Assembly (NCBI RefSeq): GCF_004361735.1
Contig: NZ_SNVV01000013.1
Location: 96,275-133,665 of the forward strand
DNA: 37,391 nucleotides
Direction: 5' to 3'
Origin: Azoarcus indigens
Lineage (GTDB): Bacteria; Pseudomonadota; Gammaproteobacteria; Burkholderiales; Rhodocyclaceae
The position numbers and the translations under genes were made by a program. Below are positions 1-5,977 of this stretch, piece after piece. The notes under the pieces are model-generated. The model searched no databases. It was not told the origin of the DNA and saw only the letters and a list, made by a program, of their open reading frames with translations. Numbering within the stretch: the first letter of the stretch is position 1; each line of letters opens with the position of its first letter.

Positions 1-159
1 CAGAGCGCAGCCAGCTCCAGCATCGCCCAGCAGGTGGAACGCATCGCGCAGATGACCGAGGAAAACAGCGCGGCGGCCGGCAGCACGGCGGACACCGCGC
101 ATGAACTGAACAGCCTGGCCGAGGCAATGCGCAGCGAAGTGGCGCGCTACCGGGTGTAG
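1..159 (+). CDS. Methyl-accepting chemotaxis protein, C-terminal end (partial)
   Basis: Reading frame 1 is open from the window edge to a TAG at 157-159 and encodes 52 residues. They form a heptad-rich helix with the end signature of the MCP signalling domain: a stretch reading IAQMTEENSAAA, then alternating Ala/Glu/Leu, then SEVARYRV at the terminus. In the family this is the descending helix of the cytoplasmic four-helix bundle that holds CheA/CheW. The sensor and membrane parts lie outside the window, so the ligand is unknown. No CheR/CheB-binding pentapeptide (NWETF type) is present at the terminus. A hairpin about 58 bases downstream probably ends the transcript. Confidence 0.85.
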   Translation, partial: QSAASSSIAQQVERIAQMTEENSAAAGSTADTAHELNSLAEAMRSEVARYRV

Positions 160-216
160 CGCCGGGCAGCCTTCCACCGCGTAGTCGAATGGATGGAAGG
201 CGCGGGCAGAAAAAGC

Positions 217-248
217 AAAGGCGGCCACTGGCCGCCTTTGTGCTTCTT
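217..248. terminator. Bidirectional terminator hairpin
   Basis: Perfect 11-base inverted repeat (AAAGGCGGCCA, 217-227, and TGGCCGCCTTT, 229-239), with A-rich sequence before it and T-rich sequence after it. It lies between the converging chemotaxis gene (ends 159) and the EF-hand gene (ends 266), so it can serve both strands. Confidence 0.8.
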
Positions 249-265
249 GCTGCAGGGAGCTGGAA

Positions 266-571
266 TCAGCGCGCTGGACGTTCGCTGCGCTCGCGGTCGC
301 CGCCCTCCGGGGGGCGCGTGCCGGCGCGGATCTCTTCCTGGCTCAGGCGGCCATCCTTGTTGGTGTCCAGGGCGCTGAAGCGTTCCAGCAGGCGTGGGTT
401 GTCCTTCACCTCGTCCTTGGAGAGGAGGCCGTCGCCGTTCTTGTCCAGCCGGGTGATGCGGTTGCCGCCGCGTTTGCCCTTCGGGCCTTGGTCGGAGGAG
501 CCGGACTGGGCGAGAACCGGGGCGCAAATGCCGATCAGCAGCAAGGGCAGCAGGCGTGCGATGTTCTTCAT
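266..571 (-). CDS. Exported EF-hand calcium-binding protein
   Basis: A 101-residue protein. Residues 1-21 are a signal peptide ending in VLA before QSG. Two EF-hand loops follow, DKNGDGLLSKDE (about residues 43-54) and DTNKDGRLSQEE (about 69-80). Both have acidic or Asn residues at positions 1, 3 and 5, Gly at 6 and Glu at 12, so both should bind Ca2+. The last 20 residues are Arg/Glu rich and probably disordered. Such small paired EF-hand proteins are common in the periplasm of proteobacteria and mostly have no assigned role. It is transcribed divergently from the ligase gene, with about 190 bases between them. Confidence 0.8.
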   Translation of the reverse strand: MKNIARLLPLLLIGICAPVLAQSGSSDQGPKGKRGGNRITRLDKNGDGLLSKDEVKDNPRLLERFSALDTNKDGRLSQEEIRAGTRPPEGGDRERSERPAR

Positions 572-760
572 CCTGGGGTTCCGGAAAGGGCTTCCGGGCG
601 GAAGCGGTGCGCAAGCCTAGCGCCGGGCGCGGCCGGGAATATGTCTGTTGCACGTGCGGCATGTATCGCTCTGTACCGAAATACTGCCGGAAAAATGCTT
701 TTGGCATTGATTGGCGGCGATGCCGGCGCTATGGTGCGGGATCCCCCGCCGGAGTCCGCC

Positions 761-1624
761 ATGTCGCTGCATCCTTGCGTCGCGCTTTGCCGCCGTCTGT
801 CCATCCTCGTGCTGGCGCTGTTGATGCCGCTTGCCGCAGGGGCGGAAAGCCCGCCGGCGCCGGTGCTGGCTGAGCGCTATCACGACGGCGTTGATCCGCG
901 GGCCTACCTGGTCAGCGAAAAGCTGGACGGCGTGCGGGCGCTGTGGGATGGCGAGCGGTTGCGTTTCCGCAGCGGCCGGGAACTCCTGGCGCCGGCCTGG
1001 TTCACCGCGCCGCTGCCGCGGCAGCCGCTGGATGGCGAGTTGTGGCTGGGGCGGGGGAGGTTCGAGGCCCTGTCCGGCATCGTGCGCCGGCAACTGGCGG
1101 GGGACGAAGCCTGGCGCGAGGTGCGCTACATGATCTTCGAACTGCCGGGCGCGGAGGGCGACTTCAGCGCCCGGGCGGCGCGTATCCGCGAACTGGTGGC
1201 GGAGGCGCGCACGCCTTGGCTGCAGGCGGTGCCCCAATTCCGGCTGGCGGATCGCAAGGCCGTGCAGCGCAAACTGGACGAGATCGTCGCCGCCGGCGGC
1301 GAGGGGCTGATGCTGCACCGGGCGGATGCGCCCTGGGTAGCCGGGCGCAGCGAGGTGCTGCTCAAGCTCACGCCCTGGCTGGATGCGGAGGCGAGGGTAG
1401 TCGCCCATGTGCCGGGCAAGGGCCGGCTGCAGGGCATGGTGGGCGCGCTGGAGGTGGAGGACGAAAGCGGCCGCCATTTCCGCATCGGCAGCGGTCTGAG
1501 CGATGAACTGCGGCGGTTGCCGCCGGCGCTGGGCAGCCGGGTGACTTATCGCTACCGCGAGCTGACCGCGAAGGGCCTGCCGCGCTTCCCGCGCTACCTG
1601 CGCGAGCGGCCGCTGACGGAGTAG
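761..1624 (+). CDS. ligE: Periplasmic ATP-dependent DNA ligase (Lig E type)
   Basis: The protein has 287 residues from the ATG at 761, which has GGAG at 751-754. The frame is open further upstream, but only this start gives a signal peptide (residues 1-29, hydrophobic core, AGA-ES cleavage) and a ribosome site. Nucleotidyltransferase motifs are visible: motif I KLDGVRA with the AMP-accepting Lys54, a motif III-like YMIFELPG, motif IV EGLMLH and motif V LLKLTPWLDAEA. A short OB-fold region closes the protein at GLPRFPRYLRER. This is the minimal Lig E class, with no extra DNA-binding domains, which seals nicked duplex DNA and is exported in Neisseria, Haemophilus and relatives. A role on extracellular or incoming DNA is inferred, and no competence genes are adjacent. 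Confidence 0.9.
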   Translation: MSLHPCVALCRRLSILVLALLMPLAAGAESPPAPVLAERYHDGVDPRAYLVSEKLDGVRALWDGERLRFRSGRELLAPAWFTAPLPRQPLDGELWLGRGRFEALSGIVRRQLAGDEAWREVRYMIFELPGAEGDFSARAARIRELVAEARTPWLQAVPQFRLADRKAVQRKLDEIVAAGGEGLMLHRADAPWVAGRSEVLLKLTPWLDAEARVVAHVPGKGRLQGMVGALEVEDESGRHFRIGSGLSDELRRLPPALGSRVTYRYRELTAKGLPRFPRYLRERPLTE

Positions 1625-1650
1625 TTCGCCCGCTTGCCGCCCGGGCTCCC

Positions 1651-1953
1651 TCAGCGCACCACCCGCTCCATCTCGTAGCCTTCCAGCGCCAGGCTGGTGG
1701 TGGCGTTGCCGTCGGTACAGCTCCACCACATGGTGACCCAGGCGCGGCCCTGGGCGTCGAAGCGCTCGATCTCGCAGATGGAGCCCTTCATGAACTCGAA
1801 CATCTCGCGCTCGTCGTCTTCCATCTCCGGGTCCAGGGTGACGTGCAGCACCCGCACCTCGTCGCCCACGGCGAGCGGGTTGCCGTGCTTGTCGGCATGG
1901 GAAGTGGCAGGGGCGCTGGAGGGGGCGCTGGGGGTGGGGCTACAGGCTTGCAT
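1651..1953 (-). CDS. Conserved hypothetical protein, SH3-like barrel
   Basis: 100 residues from the ATG at 1953, preceded on its own strand by GGAG eight bases upstream. Longer in-frame starts run into the nikR region and have no support. The N-terminal 30 residues are Pro/Ser/Ala rich. From about residue 28 the sequence (GDEVRVLHV, then DEREMFEFMKGSICEI, then GRAWVTMWW) has the strand pattern of a small KOW/SH3-like barrel. I do not recognise a functional family. There is no signal peptide or membrane segment, so it is probably cytoplasmic. It lies 194 bases downstream of nikR on the same strand; co-transcription is possible but not shown. It converges with the ligase gene, with only 26 bases between the stops. 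Confidence 0.6.
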   Translation of the reverse strand: MQACSPTPSAPSSAPATSHADKHGNPLAVGDEVRVLHVTLDPEMEDDEREMFEFMKGSICEIERFDAQGRAWVTMWWSCTDGNATTSLALEGYEMERVVR

Positions 1954-2147
1954 TCGTCGGGCTCCGTTCGGGGCGCGGTCGGTTGCCGCGCTGCCCCTCC
2001 AGAGGCAAAGCCCGTGCCGGCCGGCCTGCGCCGTGGAAGTGCCGCGGTTGCTGGGCTTGTCGCCCTTCTCTGCGATGGTTTTGTCGCGAGCGCGACAGGG
2101 CACGCGGCCGCCGCGGTCGCAAAGCCGACGCTGATCGGCAGGGCGCG

Positions 2148-2642
2148 TCAGCTGCGCGGCCGGTAATGCACATGGCCGGGGCCATGCGGGTGGCTGTGGG
2201 CGTGACCGTGGGAATGGTCGTGGTGGTGGGCGTTGGCGGCCACATCCACCGAGATCAGGTTGAGGCTGCCATGGCGCACGCCGCTCTCCGCCATCAGCGA
2301 GTCGGCGAAGCGGCGCACCGCGCTGGCCGGCCCCTTGAGGATGGTGCATTCCATGCAGTTGTCGTGGTCGAGGTGGGCATGCAGGGTGGACACGGTGAGG
2401 TCGTGGTGGTCGTGCTGCAGGCCGGTGAGGCGCTCGGCCAGCACCCGCTCATGGTGGTTGAAGACATAGCTGAGGCTGGCAACGCAGTGGCCGTCGTCGT
2501 CCTTCTGCTGGCGGGAGCTTTCGAGCTCGCGGCGCAGCATGTCGCGCACCGCTTCCGAGCGGTTGCGGTAGCCGCGCTCGGCGATCAGCGCGTCGAAGGC
2601 GGCGGCGAGGTCTTCTTCCAGCGAGATGGTGAAGCGGTCCAT
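2148..2642 (-). CDS. nikR: Nickel-responsive transcriptional regulator NikR with His-rich tail
   Basis: 164 residues. Residues 1-45 are a ribbon-helix-helix DNA-binding domain (strand DRFTISL, helices around FDALIAERG and RSEAVRDMLRREL). Residues 55-135 are the ACT-like tetramerisation and metal domain. By alignment with E. coli NikR the nickel ligands are His77, His88, His90 and Cys96, all present. After the usual end of the family (GVRHGSLNLISVD) there is an extra tail with eleven His in residues 139-159. NikR with bound Ni2+ represses nickel uptake genes. It is the last gene of the nickel operon, 59 bases after cbiO, and the operon's promoter carries a matching operator, so negative autoregulation is inferred. 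The gene marks the operon as nickel rather than cobalt specific. Confidence 0.93.
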   Translation of the reverse strand: MDRFTISLEEDLAAAFDALIAERGYRNRSEAVRDMLRRELESSRQQKDDDGHCVASLSYVFNHHERVLAERLTGLQHDHHDLTVSTLHAHLDHDNCMECTILKGPASAVRRFADSLMAESGVRHGSLNLISVDVAANAHHHDHSHGHAHSHPHGPGHVHYRPRS

Positions 2643-2701
2643 GGCGGTCTCCGGGTCGGGGAGGCGCCATCTTAGCGGCGGTGGGCGGCGTGGCGAAGCG
2701 C

Positions 2702-3352
2702 TCAGCGCGGCGCGGGCGCCAGCGTGATCCGCCGGGTGGCGAGGGCACCGACGCAGGCGGGGTCGTGGGAGGCGACGATCATGCTCAGGCCGCTGTCGGC
2801 CAGCACGCCCAGCAGGCGCTCGGAGGCGGCTTCGTCCAGGCCGGTGGTGGGCTCGTCCAGCAGCAGCACCTGGGGCGACATCGCCAGCACGCCGGCCAGT
2901 GCCGCCAGCCGCTGCTCGCCGCCGGACAGCGCATGCACCGGCCGCTCGGCCAGGTGGGCGATGCCGATGCGGGCCAGTGTCTGCAGCGCGATCTCCCGCG
3001 CCTCGGCCGCACTGGCGCCGCGGTTGAGCGGGCCGAAGGCGGCGTCCTCCGCCACCGTGGGGCCGAAGAGCTGGTCGCCTGCGTCCTGGAACAGCAGCCC
3101 GAGCGGGCCGCGAAGCGGGGCGAAATCCTGCTCGCTGCGGCAGGTCCGGCCTAGCAGCTGAAGCTCGCCGCCGGCCAGTGGCACGAAGCCCAGCAGGCTG
3201 TGCAGCAGCGTGGTCTTGCCGGTGCCGCTGGCGCCGAGCACGAACAGGCGCTCACCGGCGTGGAGTTCGAGATCGAAGGCTTCCACCACCACCTTGCCGG
3301 CACGCGCCAGGCGTAGGCCGCGGCCGAGGATCAGCGGGCCGGCGGCGTTCAT
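2702..3352 (-). CDS. cbiO: Nickel/cobalt ECF transporter ATP-binding subunit (CbiO/NikO)
   Basis: 216-residue ABC ATPase that powers the ECF-type importer with CbiM and CbiQ. Visible motifs in order are Walker A GASGTGKTT, Q-loop LLFQDAGDQLFG, signature LSGGEQ, Walker B VLLLDEP with catalytic Glu, and the switch His in ASHDP. The FQD-x(3)-QLFGPTVAEDAAFGP segment is typical of ECF ATPases. The start is the ATG at 3352, whose first bases overlap the cbiQ stop (ATGA), implying translational coupling. An upstream extension of the frame runs entirely within cbiQ and is a shadow. The protein is shorter than many CbiO proteins (about 270 residues) because it lacks a C-terminal extension. Confidence 0.9.
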   Translation of the reverse strand: MNAAGPLILGRGLRLARAGKVVVEAFDLELHAGERLFVLGASGTGKTTLLHSLLGFVPLAGGELQLLGRTCRSEQDFAPLRGPLGLLFQDAGDQLFGPTVAEDAAFGPLNRGASAAEAREIALQTLARIGIAHLAERPVHALSGGEQRLAALAGVLAMSPQVLLLDEPTTGLDEAASERLLGVLADSGLSMIVASHDPACVGALATRRITLAPAPR

Positions 3353-4080
3353 CGCAGCAGCCACAGCAGGCTGCTGCCCAGGCACAGCGCCGCGGTGCCA
3401 GCCGCCCAGCGCCACGGCCGCGGCGCGCGGGTAGCCGGCTGCGGCGCGGTGGCGAAGGCGCGGGCGCGCAGGGCGAGGTCTACCCGCTCGGCGCGCAGCA
3501 TGGCGTGCACCAGGATGAGGGCGAGCTGCTGCGCCAGCACGGCGACGGTGCGGCGGTTGGCGCCGGGGCGGAAGCCGCGGGCGCGCATGGCGAGGTCTAT
3601 GCGGCGGCGGGTGTCGTCCAGCACGCCGAGGTAGCGCACGGTGAGCACCAGCAGGCGGGCGAGCCGCGACGGCAGGCCGAGGCCGGCAGCGGCGCGGGCG
3701 ATGGCGAAGGCATCCAGCCCGGCGAGCAGCGCCATGCAGCCCAGGGCGACGGCGTTGGTGCGCAGGCTGATGAGCAGCGCATGGTGGGCGCCGGCCTCGG
3801 ACCACTGCGGGCCGCCGCCCTGCAGCGCCCAAGGCAGCGTCAGCCACAGCATGGCGACGAAGAGGTTCACGCTGGCGATGCGCCGCAGCAGGCTGTGCAG
3901 CGGCAGGACTCCATTCGCACTTGCCGCCAGCGCCAGCAGCAGGCCGGCGGCGCAGGCGGCCAGCAGCAAGCCGGGCGAGGTGAGTTGCGATAGCAGCACG
4001 CTGATGCCTACCGCCGTGCCCAGGCGCAGGCGCAGGCGCGGTGCCGGCGGCGTGGCGGTGGCGGGCAGGGCTGTTCTCAT
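3349..4080 (-). CDS. cbiQ: Nickel/cobalt ECF transporter transmembrane subunit (CbiQ/NikQ, EcfT)
   Basis: 243-residue integral membrane protein with hydrophobic segments near residues 23-55, 60-85, 105-125 and 215-242. The coupling region carries the EcfT-type Arg motifs: the first is intact (MRARGFRPG, about residue 165), the second reads LRARAF instead of the usual ARG (about 200). These helices touch the ATPase grooves in the family. The gene overlaps cbiM at its start and cbiO at its end by four bases each. It is assigned to nickel because of the surrounding nikK, nikL and nikR; the T subunit itself does not determine the substrate. Confidence 0.88.
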   Translation of the reverse strand: MRTALPATATPPAPRLRLRLGTAVGISVLLSQLTSPGLLLAACAAGLLLALAASANGVLPLHSLLRRIASVNLFVAMLWLTLPWALQGGGPQWSEAGAHHALLISLRTNAVALGCMALLAGLDAFAIARAAAGLGLPSRLARLLVLTVRYLGVLDDTRRRIDLAMRARGFRPGANRRTVAVLAQQLALILVHAMLRAERVDLALRARAFATAPQPATRAPRPWRWAAGTAALCLGSSLLWLLR

Positions 4081-4706
4081 GCGCGCACCGCGGCGAGGGC
4101 GGCCGGCAGCATGCGCGCCAGCAGGGCGACGGTGGCGGCGCTGATCAGCGCATCCACCACGAAGACCGGCAGGTGCGCCAGCACCAGCAGGCCGATCAGC
4201 TCGGTGAACAGGTGGCCGCCGCTGAGTACCAGCGCCAGGCTGGCAAGCGCCGCCGCGCCGCCGATGCCGACGATGCCGCAGGCCGCGCCGGCCACCAGCA
4301 GGCGCCGGCGCGGTGGCGGCGTGCCGTCTTCCGCCGGCCGCACCAGCCGGCGCAGCAGGTAATGGGCGGCCACCGCCGGCAGCGCCATGATCAGCAGGTT
4401 GGCGCCCAGCACGGTAAAGCCGCCGAAGGAGAACAGCGCCGCCTGCAGCAGCAGGGCGACGAAGAACACCGGGAACACCGCCCAGCCCAGCATCAGCCCG
4501 GCCAGGCCGTTGAGGATGAGGTGCACGCTGCCGACGCCCACTGGCACATGGATGGTGCTGGCGACGAAGAAGGCGGCGCCCAGCAGCGCCGCCAGCGGCA
4601 GCTGCGCCTCGCCCAGCCGGCGCAGGCCGAAGGCGACGCCGGCGGCCGCCAGCGCGGCAGCGCCGGCCAGCACCGGGGCGGAGAGCACGCCTTCGGCCAG
4701 ATGCAT
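4077..4706 (-). CDS. cbiM: Nickel/cobalt ECF transporter substrate-binding membrane subunit (CbiM/NikM)
   Basis: 209 residues with about six membrane helices. It starts MHLAEG, matching the family's invariant Met-His N-terminus, whose backbone and His2 form the metal site in NikM structures. The second family signature, IHVPVGVGSVHLILNGLAG (about residues 52-70), supplies further His ligands. These features support direct binding of Ni2+ or Co2+ as the S component of the ECF importer. The stop of nikL lies one base upstream of the ATG, so translation is coupled. The choice of nickel rests on context (nikR, nikK, nikL). Confidence 0.9.
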   Translation of the reverse strand: MHLAEGVLSAPVLAGAAALAAAGVAFGLRRLGEAQLPLAALLGAAFFVASTIHVPVGVGSVHLILNGLAGLMLGWAVFPVFFVALLLQAALFSFGGFTVLGANLLIMALPAVAAHYLLRRLVRPAEDGTPPPRRRLLVAGAACGIVGIGGAAALASLALVLSGGHLFTELIGLLVLAHLPVFVVDALISAATVALLARMLPAALAAVRA

Positions 4707-4707
4707 C

Positions 4708-5202
4708 TCAGCCCCGCCGCCGCGCCGCGAACCAGGCGGCGATGCCGGCGATGCCGACGATGTAGCCGATGCCGCCGATGATGTCGCGCAGGCGGATCTG
4801 CTGTTCCAGCCGGGCGATGTCCTCCCGCACCAGGCGCAGCGCCTCGGCAGTGGCTTCGCCGTTGCCGCCGGCCGCCGCCGGCAGCTGCACCGCCAGCGTT
4901 TCGGCGCGGTGGCCTTCCTCGCCTTCCACCACCGCCCAGTAGGGGCCGCCCGGCGGCACCGGCAGGCGGAAGCGGCCGTCCGCGCCGGTGGTGCCTTCGG
5001 CCAGCGGGGTGTCGCTGTTTTCCGGCGTTACCGCGACATAGATGCCGGCAGCCGGAGTCTGGTCGGTGTAGCGCGCCAGGCCGGTGACGGCGTCAGCCTC
5101 ATGCTGGGCGACCACCGCCAGGCCGTGGGCCTGGGCGGCGGTGGCGAGCAGCAGCGCAGCGGCGGTGGCGAGAGGGCGCAGCGCGGAAGGGAGCTGGGTC
5201 AT
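4708..5202 (-). CDS. nikL: Nickel transport auxiliary protein NikL (CbiL-like), membrane-anchored
   Basis: 164 residues. A signal peptide (1-25, ending AQA) leaves His26 as the predicted mature N-terminus. A periplasmic beta domain follows (about 30-110; GIYVAVTPENSDTPLAEGTTGADGRFRLPVP resembles a carboxypeptidase-regulatory fold), then a short amphipathic helix (REDIARLEQQIRLRD) and a C-terminal membrane helix (IIGGIGYIVGIAGIAAWFAA) ending in RRRG. The LEQQ-RLRD-IGGIGYI pattern is characteristic of the NikL/CbiL extra component that replaces CbiN in some nickel ECF importers. It lies between nikK (8 bases) and cbiM (1 base). It probably helps assemble or load CbiM. Confidence 0.82.
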   Translation of the reverse strand: MTQLPSALRPLATAAALLLATAAQAHGLAVVAQHEADAVTGLARYTDQTPAAGIYVAVTPENSDTPLAEGTTGADGRFRLPVPPGGPYWAVVEGEEGHRAETLAVQLPAAAGGNGEATAEALRLVREDIARLEQQIRLRDIIGGIGYIVGIAGIAAWFAARRRG

Positions 5203-5210
5203 CGCGTGGC

Positions 5211-5975
5211 TCAGTGGCGGGCGGCCGGCTTGGCAGTTGCCGCAGCCGGCTTGGCGGCGGCAGCGGTGAACACCAGGCTGTACTCGATGCTGGACTCGGT
5301 GCCGCGGGCATCATCGGCCAGCGGCAGGCGCTGGCCGGACCAGATGCGGTTCACGCCCTTGCGCGCGGTCAGCGTGGCGATGCCTTCGGCGTCGCTCACC
5401 GCATCGTCGCCTTCCTCGCCGAAGGCCAGCTTGATGCCGGCGGTGGGCTTGCCGTTGAGCAGTACCTTGAGCTGCAGTGGCTCGCCGGCGCGCGGCGCCT
5501 CGGCAGCCAGCGGCACCAGTTCGAAGGGCTGGTTGTAGACCTGGATGGCGGGCTTGCCCCAGTGGGCGATGGTCTTGTGGTACTTCACCGCGTGCACCCC
5601 GCTGACGGCGCCGGGCACCTCGTCCATCGGCTTGTTGATGCTGCGGCCCTTGTCCGTTTTGCTCCACCAGCCGTTGTCGAACCAGGCCAGCAGCACCGCT
5701 GCGTCCGGTGCCTGGATGCGCACGCCGTCCCTGCGGTCCTGGCGGGAGACGTTGAGGGCATTGCCCCTGGCGTCGAAGGCGGTGACGCGCTTGAGCTTCT
5801 CCGCCGGATAGGTTTCGGTCTTGCCCTGGTGGCCGCCGTACATCACCCGGTAGTTCTTGTGCGCCGGGTCGGCCAGCAGCCAGATGGTGTGGGCGGCGGC
5901 CGGGCCGGCGGCGCACAGCAGGGCCAGCGCGAGGCCGGCGGAGAGGGAGCGGAAAAGCGGAGCAGTGTCGTGCAT
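5211..5975 (-). CDS. nikK: Periplasmic nickel-uptake protein NikK-like (DUF4198)
   Basis: 254 residues from the ATG at 5975, two bases after the stop of the receptor gene. The signal peptide (1-28, GPAAA) leaves His29 as predicted first residue, in the DUF4198 opening pattern HTIWLLADP. The rest is a beta-sandwich type sequence with many His and Lys residues (YGGHQGK, VKYHKTIAHWGK) and a second Ig-like module beginning near FELVPL (about residue 165). The tail is Ala/Lys/Pro rich. DUF4198 proteins next to nickel or cobalt ECF importers are thought to bind metal in the periplasm. Its place between an outer membrane receptor and the inner membrane importer fits a shuttle role; this is inference. 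Confidence 0.8.
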   Translation of the reverse strand: MHDTAPLFRSLSAGLALALLCAAGPAAAHTIWLLADPAHKNYRVMYGGHQGKTETYPAEKLKRVTAFDARGNALNVSRQDRRDGVRIQAPDAAVLLAWFDNGWWSKTDKGRSINKPMDEVPGAVSGVHAVKYHKTIAHWGKPAIQVYNQPFELVPLAAEAPRAGEPLQLKVLLNGKPTAGIKLAFGEEGDDAVSDAEGIATLTARKGVNRIWSGQRLPLADDARGTESSIEYSLVFTAAAAKPAAATAKPAARH

Positions 5976-5977
5976 GG

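Noticed and set aside
488-760. N-terminal extension of the ligase frame
   Set aside because: It has no ribosome site, overlaps the divergent EF-hand gene and hides a clear signal peptide that begins at 761.
3353-3847. Long N-terminal extension of the CbiO frame
   Set aside because: It lies wholly inside cbiQ and is Arg/Pro/Ala-rich shadow sequence; the ATG at 3352 gives a normal ABC ATPase.
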